Source: Phytophthora hibernalis
Taxonomy: Eukaryota > Oomycota > Peronosporomycetes > Peronosporales > Peronosporaceae
Direction: 5' to 3'
Assembly: GCA_012656075.1 (NCBI GenBank)
Contig: JAAKBF010000214.1
Coordinates: 62,001-126,000 of the forward strand
DNA length: 64,000 bases
The position numbers and the translations under genes are program-made. Below, piece after piece: positions 45,319 through 55,761 of this stretch. The stretch's first letter is position 1; every line of letters begins with the position of its first letter. Below the pieces are notes generated by a model. The model was not told the DNA's origin and did no database searches. It saw nothing but the letters and a program-made list of their open reading frames with translations.

Positions 45319-46383
45319 ATGGGTATGGTAGCAGCACTAAATGTTAAAAGATTGGTCGATTTGCGCGGAGGGTACACAGAGACGCAGAGTAGAGGATGTG
45401 ACGACACTGAGGACTATGGCTCAGAATATAACTCTGGCGATGATGATCGATGCTCTGATGTGTACTCGGACGGCGAGTATTACTTTGGCGATGATGGCCG
45501 ATGCTCAAGCGAGTACTCGGATGACGGGTATTACTCTGGCATTGATGACCGATGCTCTGATGTGTATTTGGACGACGAGTATTACTTTGGCGATGATGGC
45601 CGATGCTCAGACGAGTACTCGGATGACGGGTCTTACTCTGGTGATGATGACCGATGCTCTGACGAGCACTGGAACGACGGGTATTACTCTGGTGATGACG
45701 ACCGATACACTGACGAATACTCGAATGACGAAGCTTACTCGGTCGTTGATGACCGATGCTCTGAAGAGTACTCGGACGACAGGTATTACTCTGTCGATGA
45801 TGACCGATACTCGGACGAGTACTCAGACGACGGGCATGCGTCGAACGAGTGGTCACCGAGCGCTGCAGGAGTCGAACCATACAGCATGCAAGTGATTGGA
45901 GGCTCGACCGAGAATCTGACGATCAATGGGAACGAGTGGGGAGAATTCAAGTTACCTCGACAAAAACCACCTCTGAGTACTCATGATGTGTTGATCCGAC
46001 GAATTGGGAACCTAGTGCCCACCGTAACGAGGTTCCGACGGGGGCAGCCGACAGTGGTTCGGCTAACGAATGTGTCTCCGAAGGTTGCTTATTGCGCGAA
46101 GAACGATCCTGTACTGCTATGGGTGCAACAAGGCGACCATCCGCGACGAAGGGAGTACATCCAGCTGAGCTCGGTCAGGTATGAAGAATGGCAGGCATTG
46201 GCGTATGCAGAGTGTCGCCACGAGGGTTTGTACAAGAGCGAATGCCAGCTATATGGACGAAGGTTAGCCAACGAGCCGCCCGTGGTAGAACGACGGGTCT
46301 ATCTGACCCTCGCGGCAAGTCGTCTCGCCCATCCGATGATTCCAACCAACTGGCATACGTTGATGGTAACACCGAGGAGTTGA
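45319..46383 (+). pseudogene. Gypsy polyprotein segment fused to an acidic repeat
   Basis: A 354-residue open frame. Residues about 40-180 are the 17-residue acidic repeat (separate entry). The rest (YSMQVIGGSTENLTINGNEW, VTRFRRGQPTVVRLTNVSP, WVQQGDHPRRREYIQL) is the segment that precedes the RT in an oomycete Gypsy lineage. It has no catalytic residue I can identify. Confidence 0.5.
45448..45855 (+). repeat. 51-bp tandem repeat encoding 17-residue acidic Tyr/Ser units
   Basis: Eight consecutive in-frame units, for example RCSDVYSDGEYYFGDDG, RCSSEYSDDGYYSGIDD and RYSDEYSDDGHASNEW. Arg1, Ser3, Glu/Asp4-5 and Tyr6 are the most constant. Each unit carries several acidic residues and up to four Tyr. 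Confidence 0.9.
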
Positions 46384-46405
46384 ACCGGGAGACCGTCCCG
46401 TCATA

Positions 46406-47193
46406 ATGGTGACGCTCCGACCCTCGGACGGGTCTGTCCGTGATGCCTCGTCCGACGTGGACACCAATTCAGCGACGTCCGAGGGTTCTGACGGAGAAGC
46501 CGCTGGCCATGCGAGCGGTGACGAACTGACGCAAATCCTCGGTGATGACTCGGATGCTCAGTTGGAAGCGCCATTCGTGGCAGCGATGTACCACGTTACC
46601 GCTGGAGATAAATCTTTTAATTGTGATGTCGGAAATGGTACGTCCGAGCATTTGGTGAACATGGTTGATCTTACGGACTACACGCACGAATTGGCGTTCT
46701 CGCCGGACTTAACCAAAGCCTCGGAGACGGTGGTAGACTACTCAAAACCGAATGTTCTGAGCCCGAGCGCTACCGCTCGTCGACAACAAGATCTCGTTGA
46801 AGTGCTGAAACGGCACTAGACGATCATGATGTCGAGTGGAAATGCTCTTTACCATCGACATTCGGTGTGGTGTGCGATATTGATGTACAAGAATGTTATC
46901 TGCACTTGTTGTCCGCTTGCCTACCGAGGTTTTACGGCGGCTTTCTGATGTCGTTTGACGGCTCGACCAAGATCAAAAAGAACGGCGGGTATGATAATTG
47001 CTCGTGGCTTCTGTCGAAATTGGCTGAATGGACGGTAGTGACAGCTGTGAGTGCTTCTCTCGAGACCACCACAGTAAACCTCGCTGAATATGCCGGAATG
47101 AACAACGGAGTATCGACGGCACTCAAGCATGAAGCCGAGGATTTCGTCATTGTGGGAGACCCGAGACTCGCAATCCAGCAGTCTTTAGGGTGA
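46406..47193 (+). pseudogene. Gypsy RT leader joined to an RNase H fragment
   Basis: 46406-46819 ends with HELAFSPDLTKASETVVDYS and QQDLVEVLKRH, the usual lead-in to the RT. A stop and a frame change follow (VVCDIDVQ-like at 46867). Instead of RT palm motifs the next sequence is an RNase H-like fold (FLMSFDGSTKIKKNGGYDNC; TTTVNLAEYAGMNNGVSTAL; DFVIVGDPRLAIQQSLG). The RT fingers/palm is therefore deleted or replaced. Confidence 0.55.
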
Positions 47194-47199
47194 TGGCCT

Positions 47200-48686
47200 G
47201 TCTTATAGAATCTCTGACGTCCTGGATGATATCGTTATCTACACTCGTGGAGGCATGGAACGCCACGTAGTTGAGTTGGCAGCAGTGTTGGAACGATTGG
47301 AGGCGGCCGGGTTGACATTGAAGTTGAAAAGTGCGTGTTTGCGGCCACTTCGATGGAGTACTTAGGACATGAACTGAGTAGTGCAGGAGTGGGAGCGACT
47401 AGTAATTGCAGTACGCGAATTTCCGAGACCAAGCAATGCCGTAGAAGTGAAACAATATGTACACCTTGCCGGGTACTATCGAAATTTATCGCAGCATCAT
47501 GGTACCAATGACACGGCTTCTGAAGAAAAGTAACGAGTGGCAGTGGACGGAGGAGCAGGAATGGGCGTTCGAGCGGGTGATGGCTGCGCTAACGACACGG
47601 CCTCTTCTAATCTAGCCTAGCTTTGAATTACCCTTCCACTTGGTGACGGATGCGAGCACGACGGGGCTCGGGTCCTGTCTGATGCAAGATCAGGGGCGTG
47701 GTTGGCAGCCGGTTGCATTTGCTAGCAAAGTAAATAGCACTGCCGAGGCAAACTACTCCATTACAGAGTTAGAATGTCTTGCAGTGGTGTGGTCAGTGAA
47801 GCTGTTCAGGTCGTACCTGTACGGTACAACCTTCAACATCATCACCGATCATTCCGCGTTAAAATGGCTGATGACTCGACCGAATTTGGATGGACGCCTA
47901 CACCGGTGGTCTCTAACACTACATGAATATGAGTTCGACATCTCATACCGACCGGGAGCGGCGAACATAGTGGAAGATGCGCTCTCGAGGGCACCTGCGG
48001 CAGTTTTAGCAGCGGTAGGACAATTGCGGAGACGAGATCGACCAGAAGGACGTACGAGGCAGATGGAGACGACAACAGAGTCGAAGACGGAAGACAGCGC
48101 GTTGCCGACAAGTGCAGAAATTCGGGAGGCAGAGGAGCACGCGAGACGAACTACGGGCAGGATTGCGGCAGTAGTGATATCGGCCTGGACAGCGGACGAG
48201 TCTGCAACGGACGGCGTGGTGACTAGATCGACAAGGACATCAACTGACAATGGTGAGCGACGCGCGAAGGACACGACGTGGGCGACAAGGAACGACAGCG
48301 ACCTGCGGGCAAGTGCGGCGGCGACGGCGACTGGCACTGTCGGCCAGCGCCAGGGGACCGCAGCAAGCCCAGCGATAAAGGAGCCTGACGACGAAAGGCG
48401 ACGGTCGGAGACGTCAACTGGCACGACGACCGAGCCAACAGGTGACGAAGCACGAAGTCCGATGAAAACGACGAGTACGGCGCCTGCAGTGATTGGTAGC
48501 GACGGGCGAGTGGTGGACGCGATGGCAGCAACGAACCGACCACTGACACGAGCGGCGAAGAAGCGACAAGAGGCGATGGCGTTGGCGGTTGGAATGGCGC
48601 AGAACGCAGCGACGAAGGAGCTGGTCACTGGCGACAGTGAGAATCTAGTGGTCGGTGGCGAGAAGACGGTGACGGAAACTGGCTAG
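47200..48686 (+). pseudogene. Gypsy RT (from catalytic LDD) and RNase H
   Basis: Starts at the catalytic box SDVLDDIVIYTRGGMERHVV near 47213, then MEYLGHELSSAGV, HLAGYYRNLS, and RNase H (LVTDASTTGLGSCLMQDQGR; YSITELECLAVVWSVKLFRS; TDHSALKWLMTRPNLDGRL). Frameshifts lie near 47290, 47390 and 47500-47640. After ANIVEDALSRAP (48000) an open, low-complexity Thr/Arg/Glu-rich linker of about 230 residues runs to the TAG at 48686. Confidence 0.7.
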
Positions 48687-48716
48687 GACGAACTTAACGG
48701 TAGGACACCGCTGACC

Positions 48717-50585
48717 GTGACGACGATGGCTCGGAGCGCGAGAGTGACGAAGCGAGGCAGTGATCGGAGCGGACGACGAGTCACGTTGGCGAAGCCATTG
48801 TCGGGAACGGCGGAGGATGCGGACGTGGTGGAAGCGACGTTGGATGCCACCATCGTGACGGGCGCCTCGGACAAGGCGGCGACCGTGGCGAGCGACTCCA
48901 CGGACATAACACAACAAATGAGCACGAACGGAGGACAACGAACCGCGCGGCCGACAAATAGCGCGACGAAGAACGGTAGTAGTACGGTGATGGACGGTTC
49001 CAGTACAGCGAAGGACGATGACACGAAGAAGATCCAGCAACGGCGGAGTGCACAAGTTTCCGAAGACGGTGGCTGAGTTCGACGGCGACCGACTAGGTCG
49101 AAGAACGCAGAAACGGCGGTGGATGTGGTCAACGAGTTGGAGGACGGCGACGAGGCGGCTCCGGTGACGACAGACACGCTCCAGTTGACGGACGATGAAA
49201 TCTCGGAGGCGCAGCGCCGCAGCCGATTGGTGCAGAAGCTCGTGGACGATAGAGAACACCACGGTATGGTGGTGGAGAACGTGTACGGGCTGGTGGTGGT
49301 GAATACGCAGAACGGGCGACGAGTGGTGCTGCCGCCTTCGCTGTGGGCGGTGGTATTCAAGGAAATGCATGGATCCTGTGGGCGGGTCACTTACGAGGCC
49401 CTCACACGTATGAGCGAGTGGCGAGGCTGTACTGGTGGCCGAACCTTCAGCGTGAAGTGAAGAAATGGGTTCGAGGGTGCCAGGAGTGTGGCAGCCGCAA
49501 GGCGCGGCCACGCGAGGTCATCCCTCCACTCAGAAGCATACGTGGCGGTGACGTGGAGACCGATGGGCGTTGGACGTGGCTGGACCGTTCCTGTGGCGGA
49601 TGGCGGCGAGCGATACGTGATCGCAGCGTTGGAATATGTAACGCGTTATGCGGTGGCGCGTTGCGTGACGCAGCATACTGCTGAAAGTGTAGAGACCTTC
49701 CTGATGGAAGAGGTGGTGCTGAAATTTGGTGCTTTTCGGGAACTATTGACTGATGGCACGCCGGAGTTGACTGGCGGCGTCATTGAGAAGCTGGTGAACA
49801 TGTTGCAAGCGAGGCAGGTGAATCCGGTACCATACCGACCGCAGATGGTTGGCTTGGTTGACCGTTTCCATCGCTCATGGAAGGACTGTGTTGCTACCTA
49901 CATGTCGGACGAGCTGCAAAACGACTGGAACTTGTGAGTCAAGTTTGCTGTCAATGCGTACAATTCGGCGAACCACTCGACGGTGGCGCTGACACCAAAC
50001 GAACTAATGATGGGCAGGCGTCTGCGCCCACCGAATGAGCTGTTAAGAAGTACGGAGACGACGGAAGCGGGCGAGTTGGCTGACTATCACGGACGGTTGC
50101 TGGCGGCAATAGCTATAAGCAGCGAGTGTGCCGAAACGGCGAGGGCGAAGGAACAAGAGCGGCAGGCCCGGTACTATAACAGGAAGGCACGGCAAGGACG
50201 GACATTCGGCGTCGGTGATCAAGTCTGGGTGTACCACCCACCGCGGGGCGCCAAGGCGACTAAGTTTGTACATCAGTGGATGGGGCCACTGTGCATTGTT
50301 GAAGCGGCGGGCTACGACAATTTCCTGCTGCGACGCGAAGACAAGAGCGGCAACCCTGAGGTGATCATCGCGCACGTGTCGTTTTTAGTGAGCTACCACT
50401 ATCCGCGATCGCTGTTGGAACTAGCAGCGGCGGACATCGATGCACAGCTCGAGTACGAAGCACAGGACGGAACGGGCGATGTCGAGACGACCTCAGCGCC
50501 TGTACACTCAGCGGCAGTACGTAAGGTTCGACGGGAGCACGCAGAACTACAGCAGCGACTGCAGGACGCCCAAAGCGAAGACTAG
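48717..50585 (+). pseudogene. Gypsy integrase
   Basis: Leader linker 48717-49110, then the zinc-binding region (VVFKEMHGSCGRVTYEAL; VRGCQECGSRKARPREV) and core (a GPFPVADGGERYVIAALEYV stretch at 49582-49640; FGAFRELLTDGTPELTG with the second Asp; QVNPVPYRPQMVGLVDRFHR, where the expected E of the NGxxER box is replaced by D). C-terminal part 49983-50585: TPNELMMGRRLRPPNELL, QVWVYHPPRGAKATKFVHQW. Frame changes near 49390, 49560 and at a TGA near 49936. Confidence 0.7.
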
Positions 50586-50591
50586 CGTCAA

Positions 50592-50812
50592 TGGGCAGTA
50601 CGGGCGAAGAAGGTGTCGCGAGTGGCGACTCGGTGGAGGTACGTCGGCGACGACGCCGGAATCGTGTCGGGCAGTACGTGCTTGAATACGTTCTCCACCC
50701 CGTCAACGGATAACGGAACGGAGTGGTCACGTGGGTCTCGGGCGCAGAGTACGAGCGACTATTCGCAGACGGCAGGGTCGTGGAAGACCCCGCTGATGAG
50801 GAAGTCGTGTAG
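50592..50812 (+). pseudogene. Chromodomain-like C-terminus of the Gypsy
   Basis: Frame MGSTGEEGVASGDSVEVRRR, then GQYVLEYVLHP, a TAA, and VTWVSGAEYERLFADGRVVE. The order (basic, Y-x-LEY, W-x-x-x-x-EY) fits a degenerate chromodomain following the integrase. A single stop interrupts it. Confidence 0.45.
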
Positions 50813-51678
50813 CGGAACACGATCGGAAGCACGAGATCATGGCCAGCCGGACGGAGTGGCACGCGGAGTGTCAGGCGGCAGGGACGCGATCCGGGTGCTA
50901 GAGCAGAAGGTACGGGCGGACGGCGAAGTGAACGAGCAGACTGGGCGACTGATGGGCGGATCGTGGTTGCTGAACGGCGAAGAACGAATGGACGGACGAC
51001 TAGAGGGGGAGCGGAGCGAAGCGGGCGAACGGAGTGGGGTCTCACTTCCGAATCTGCGCAGAGAGACGCAGACCTCCACGACAGTCGACGCTGGAGAGCG
51101 TTGAGCACGGTGCAAGTGGCACGATCGAGCAGGTGTACGGCACGGGCGATTGGGCGGGAGTGAACGAACGGAACGGACGATTGAGCGAACGGCGACTGAG
51201 GAGACGAGTGCACAGCGTACGCGGTGCTGGCGGACAAGCGGAGGGAGTGGCGTAGGACTGCAGTGTCGGTCCGAGTTTGCAGTAGGCTGCACGTAAGGGG
51301 TGGGCGCCCGATGCGTAGAGACCCTAGTGGCTTAGTGAGCGTCGGCTGCGGACTCATCCGGACGCCAGGACAACGTAGTGCACGAGGAGCGGAGGTTGTA
51401 AGTAGTTGGTAGATTGGACGGACGAAACGGAAAATAAAGTAGGCGTACTATCAGTCGGGTAGACGCCGGCGCGAGGACAGAAGTTCTGGACTCGACGGCC
51501 AGTCGAACCTTGGTGCATTCCGCAAGAGGCTGAGAAAGCCAAAGCTCGGCGTGCAGGGCAACAAGACACGTTGCAACGTGTTTCCTGCGGCAAGCATTCC
51601 GCCATCACCCCGTAGCCTGGCTCAAGCATCGCTGCCGTATCCCATCTTACGGCGTAGCACAGCCTTCCTGTAGCGCAA
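50813..51678. other. Gypsy 3' region and spacer
   Basis: GC-rich to 51300 with open frames of biased Arg/Gly/Glu composition but no domain. AATAAA at about 51432 could be a poly(A) signal of the retroelement. From 51480 to 51678 nothing is recognised. Confidence 0.35.
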
Positions 51679-52170
51679 ATGGTGTACACCGACGGCCCGC
51701 CTACGAGACGAGATCGCTTAAATGCGGACCACTCGTCCACTCCGTTTGGCAGTCAGCAGTTTGGCGCTGGTCCACCTCCAACTGCACGAGAAGACTCACG
51801 TCCCTCATTCCTTAGCCACACGATGCCTCCAGCGCCACAGATAACGGCTGACGGGGACCCCGCTGAGGTAAAGAGAGCTGTGGTCGCATATCGCCCAAAA
51901 CCAGGCTCTGTTCTTGTTCCACCCGCAGATACTGAGCGATCATTCATTTTCAAATGGGGGGTCCGTGTTTATAATGTCGACGATCCTTCTTCGCAAGGAT
52001 GGATTTGCCTAGAGACGGGCGTGTCGAGATGCAGAAAGTATCCAAGGACTCTGTGGCGAGAAAACATCGCGGGCAACAAAACCTTTGAAGGACGTTCATG
52101 ACATTACTTCAGCAAAAACTGCTATCGAAGATACCCGCAAGCGGTCACGGGACGAAGAAGCTACTCGTAT
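51679..52170 (+). pseudogene. hAT-type transposon N-terminus with BED-like zinc finger
   Basis: FIFKWGVRVYNVDDPSSQGW, then ICLETGVSRCRK (Cys pair) and, after a one-base shift near 52085, a HLKDVHDITSAK-like His pair, followed by DTRKRSRDEEAT. This arrangement is the BED-finger region seen at the N-terminus of hAT transposases in oomycetes. The catalytic domain is missing: sequence changes near 52170 into the 3' end of a minus-strand gene. Confidence 0.5.
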
Positions 52171-53307
52171 TTTGGCATATGTCCGCGCCTATCCTCATAC
52201 TCGCGTTTCGCTTCTCAGCTTCCGCTACCACCGAAAATGCCTTCATTTCGGCTTCAGCAGCCATCTTGGTGCTGGCTGTCTGTAGTTGACGGTTCAACTT
52301 TTTCTCCATTGAATTGACATCGGCTGTCACACGTTCACGCACAGCGTTCACCAGCTTGTAATTACACTCCACCACGCATTTGTCCAGCTTTGTCTCCAGT
52401 GTAGCAATACCAGATTCGGTATGTTCACGAGCGTCTGCCATTAAAGCCTCAAGTTTTTTTGCATGCGAGTCTCGCACTCGTTTACCTGGTTCGGGACGGC
52501 GTGTAGCGCATGCTGTTGGGTGTGTTCGACGCGCTGGTGAATGCGAGACTCAAGGACGGATATGTGCTGCGCGGCCCTTACCTCTACTGCCGCATCAAAG
52601 GATGCCTGAGCTATGGTCATAGCTTTTGGAGTTGTTCTTCGCATGTTTGGGCTATATTATCAGGGGCGATTAGCTGCGAGTTAGCTACATGAATATCCAC
52701 AGCATCATCCAAGCGAGCACGGGCTTCGAATGAGATTCGCCTTTGCTGTATCTGCACGACAAATAATTGCTTGAACAGCTTCCGCTACCATCGATTCAGC
52801 TGCAGCTTGAGAAGTAAGGAAGATCTGTTGGAGTTGCACCTGCAGCTTTCTCCATCTTCACTGCTGCGCTCCCGAATTCACTTCGTGTGTGAACAACAAG
52901 CTCTTCCATACGGCGTTCATGAGACAGACTGTTCTGCTGTACTTGAAGCCGCGTCTCATACAGCGCTTGTGAGACGTTAATGGGCTGCTGCCCACTGATC
53001 TGGAGAATGTCTTCTTGTAGGGTGAATTTCCGCCGATGGTGACCTTGCGATGGTTGGTCCGCCACGTCCTCCGAACTCTGAGCCCCAGCAATTGCAGCAA
53101 CCGCGTGCATCATGATCACCGCGGGTTGAGCTGTATCCCGTTAGAGCCGCACTGAGCAGTCTCCGTCTTGCCCAACCATATCGCGAGGAAAGGAAGAGGT
53201 TCTGTCGTTTCAAAGAGGTTCGCTCCCCAGTGAAATTTCATGTACGACACGAACCCAACCTGTTTAACCTCGAGAACCAGGTTCTCGAGGCTAAACAGGT
53301 TCTCCAA
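52145..53307 (-). pseudogene. Alanine-rich helical protein gene, decayed
   Basis: Frames on the minus strand read as one long helix: QEDILQISGQQPINVSQALY; AAAESMVAEAVQAIICRADT; SFEARARLDDAVDIHVANSQ; AQASFDAAVEVRAAQHISVL; EHTESGIATLETKLDKCVVE; KMAAEAEMKAFSVVAEAEKR, ending at 52145. Frameshifts lie near 52445, 52610 and 52740. About 350 residues if joined. The helical, Ala/Glu/Val-rich pattern with few aromatic residues suggests an elongated helical protein; no family recognised. Its 5' end contains the palindromes at 53257-53320, so the proposed ATG at 53307 is doubtful. Confidence 0.5.
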
Positions 53308-53320
53308 AAACCGGAGAACC
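53257..53320. repeat. Two overlapping hairpins sharing GGTTCTC/GAGAACC
   Basis: Arms 53257-53278 and 53280-53301 (AACCTGTTTAACCTCGAGAA...) pair at 21 of 22 positions around one base. The next hairpin pairs GGTTCTCC (53298-53305) with GGAGAACC (53313-53320). Likely transposon termini or a foldback; function unknown. Confidence 0.7.
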
Positions 53321-54073
53321 AGGGGTCATGTTCGGTTCCTTTCAGGCTAGGCTGGAAGTTTTCCATCGGGAAACGGTCATGGTGGTGCCCTTAGTCGTTC
53401 TATTAATAGTTCGATTTGAATGGGAATCTTAATTTCCACGATACGTAAGCAGAATGAAAGAAGCCCTAATCAGGTGGCGTGGGGAAGTGCTGCGATAAAT
53501 CGTAGCTCTGCATGTCGTTGGGTAGCAATGTACTTTCAGCCTCACTTCTGCTAGGCAAGACTCTCGTGAGGTCATATATTCAGGGTTTGCTGATAAATTT
53601 GACCCCAAAATCAGGCTAATGGTAACCTCAAAATGGGGGATGCGAATATATTCAAAATGATATCCAGTCTGACGGATGAAATTTATAATATGCATAATAT
53701 TTTCATTTTGAAATCGAATATTGACATGTACTACTTGGCGAATATATTCGAATATTTGATATTTCCAAAATTATTACGCAATAGTCAGTTTCAACCAATC
53801 AAAACATACCTAAAACGAAAAAGATTATTATAATGATCACTTGCACCCATGTACTTCTATGTTAATAGACGGCGGCACTAGGGCAACAGCTGAAGTTGGC
53901 TTAACACTGGACAGCACTGCCGATGTGATGCTCATTTACTCCTGCGCGTTTTTCCTATAGCTGTGCACGTCAGTAGAAGCTCTTCCTCCGGGTGTATCCT
54001 CAGCCCGCCATCCAAATATATAAACCTTTCCATAACTCGTACTTACTGCGAAGTACTTAAGTACAGTATGCTT

Positions 54074-54240
54074 TACAGAGTTCCCCGACAAAGGGAGAAC
54101 CGTAGTCAGCTATTTACCTTGCAAAATTAGTACAGTTGTCCAAAATCCTTGCTCTACCGCAATACAAATCCGTTTGCAAATCTTGTAACCTGGAAGAATT
54201 AATTGGTCCCACATTTCTCCCTTTGCCGGGGAACTCTGTA
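54074..54240. repeat. MITE-like 167-bp element with 26-bp inverted repeats
   Basis: TACAGAGTTCCCCGACAAAG... (54074-54099) and the reverse complement at 54215-54240 match at 25 of 26 positions. The interior is AT-rich and non-coding. Confidence 0.75.
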
Positions 54241-54261
54241 CTTGTAATATTCACGTGGATT

Positions 54262-54305
54262 ATGCATAATAAATGCAGGGGTATGCATAATATCCGAGAC
54301 AGATA
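54262..54305 (+). repeat. Direct repeat flanking the RNase H ORF, left copy
   Basis: ATGCATAATAAATGCAGGGG then TATGCATAATATCCGAGACA...; recurs at 55103-55147 with a few changes, and a looser third version (GCATAATATATGATACCGAT) lies at 55634-55653. The RNase H ORF sits between the first two. Confidence 0.7.
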
Positions 54306-54383
54306 ATTATCGTGTCTCAGTGAGGTACATTGATGTCATTTATCTCTAAACTAACGACTTCCTATGTCCGTTCTGTAGGCCTC

Positions 54384-55030
54384 CTATTCATCAGCCTCCA
54401 GCTTTAGCGTCCACCCGATGCGAGTTCGGGCTTTCACCGCAGGCTGTCCCCTAAGGTGCAGCCCCGCAATCCCGTACTTGGTTGCCAATCCATATTCAAT
54501 AGTCCAGTGATTGACATCACCTTTCACCAACTCATGAGATCTCTTCCATTGCTCCTGATGTATGTTGCCATCTCCATCATGGACTTGCCAGCTTTGACAC
54601 GAATCCATGGCCTTATTCGCGAGAAGGTCAACCGCTTTGTTAAACTGCCGTAGAAGGTGATTCCATGTCACCACTTCCAATTGGACAAGCAGGCGCCTGC
54701 ATTTCCAGTAATATTGCTTGAGATGTGCCGCTTTAGGCGGATGTCGAATGCGATGTTGCCTGATGATCATCTTGCAATCTCCAACCACGTGGAGTGGCGA
54801 GTAACCCCGGGACGCGCATGCAGTGAGCCCTATCAGAAGGCCCATGTTATCGGCCACATTGTTTGTGGTCGTCTTCGCCGCAAGTAAGATGCTGGCCGCC
54901 CACACCATATGAAAGGAGCCCTCGACTCCGCTTTTCTTCATCACAGTTGCTCCGGCGCCCCCCGGATTGCCTTTCGAGCCGCCATCAAAAAACAGAATGT
55001 AGAAGCTCCTTCTGAAGATCCGACCTCTGT
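54384..55030 (-). CDS. RNase H-like ORF, probably from a retroelement
   Basis: About 215 residues on the minus strand: FYILFFDGGSKGNPGGAGAT at the N-terminal side (first catalytic Asp), NNVADNMGLLIGLTACASRG, LHVVGDCKMIIRQ (third acidic position) and QFNKAVDLLANKAMDSCQSW (fourth). The second acidic residue, usually Glu in a VAEY-type motif, is Asp here (VADN). The open frame starts before the first Met (54944), so the true N-terminus is upstream. Such plant-type RNase H domains occur at the ends of LINE or LTR polyproteins, but no RT is nearby. An isolated, possibly captured domain. Confidence 0.6.
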
Positions 55031-55761
55031 CATCGCCCCTCCTTCGGTTCGTAGAACCATCACTACCACTTCGTTTGCCAAGTCCAGCGGAGACAGATAA
55101 TCATGCATAATATATGCAGGGAGTATGCATAATATCCGACACAGATATTTACTACATGTAGGCTCACCATCATAATTGGCATACTACGCAATAGACGGAC
55201 AAGGCACCCCAGCTGACCCTAGCACAACAACGTGCTACACATGAGGCGACGACAATGATGTCAGGCCACACCATTAGCCCAGACCTTGAGCAAGAGTACC
55301 CTGGGAATTTGCTCACCGGCGGACTTGTCAGCCCCGATAATTGAACATGGAGGTCAGTGACCGGTTGAGCGGGTCGAACTGTCCAGGTGGAACAAGTAGC
55401 CACAAAACCGTCGCCGTACTTCTCGAGCGCTTGAAGACCTTGGGCAATGCAGCCTCGGTTGTGACCGTCGTGAAGGCGATGATGAGCATGTCCTTCGTGA
55501 CCACTAGGAACTCCACGGGGACAATGCTGTGGGGTCGCCACGACTTGCAGGGTAAAGAGCTACGCACAGGAGATGGGCCCTTTACCAGCGCATATAGGGC
55601 AGTACAGTATGTATAATATATGCGCGTGCATCAGCATAATATATGATACCGATATTTACAAGACATGCATTCAAACTGGTGGTGGTGGTTAAGTGGCCTT
55701 CTATTTGAGTGTTATTTACTTTCCTATAGAAGCCTGATATGAAGTGAGACGTGACAATATG
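55031..55761. other. Repeat-rich spacer with weak ORFs
   Basis: Holds the right direct repeat (55103-55147). Overlapping frames at 55170-55567 on both strands have no recognised domain, so no gene is called. The dispersed repeat shared with 3417-3471 lies at 55672-55725. Confidence 0.4.
55672..55725 (-). repeat. Dispersed repeat, inverted copy of 3417-3471
   Basis: The reverse complement reads AACACTCAAATAGAAGGCC and flanking bases, as at 3417-3471. It lies just 3' of the minus-strand ORFs of 55762-56473. Confidence 0.5.

Larger units (their letters stand above)
45319..51430 (+). mobile_element. Rearranged Ty3/Gypsy element on the plus strand
   Basis: Pol domains follow in plus orientation: polyprotein segment, RNase H piece, RT palm from the catalytic LDD onward, RNase H, integrase and a C-terminal chromodomain-like tail. 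The 5' LTR, most of Gag and the first half of RT are missing. The 3' region (50830-51430) is GC-rich, with AATAAA near 51432, but LTR ends are not resolved. Many frameshifts. Confidence 0.65.
53321..54383. other. AT-rich intergenic region
   Basis: Very AT-rich between 53590 and 53860, with a duplicated GCGAATATATTC motif (53640 and 53739). Short ORFs there have no coding signature. The 167-bp inverted-repeat element at 54074-54240 and the repeat at 54262-54305 are listed separately. Confidence 0.45.

Noticed and set aside
50037..51357. Long minus-strand frames rich in Arg/Ser/Pro
   Set aside because: Antisense to the Gypsy integrase C-terminus and 3' region; no domain on that strand.
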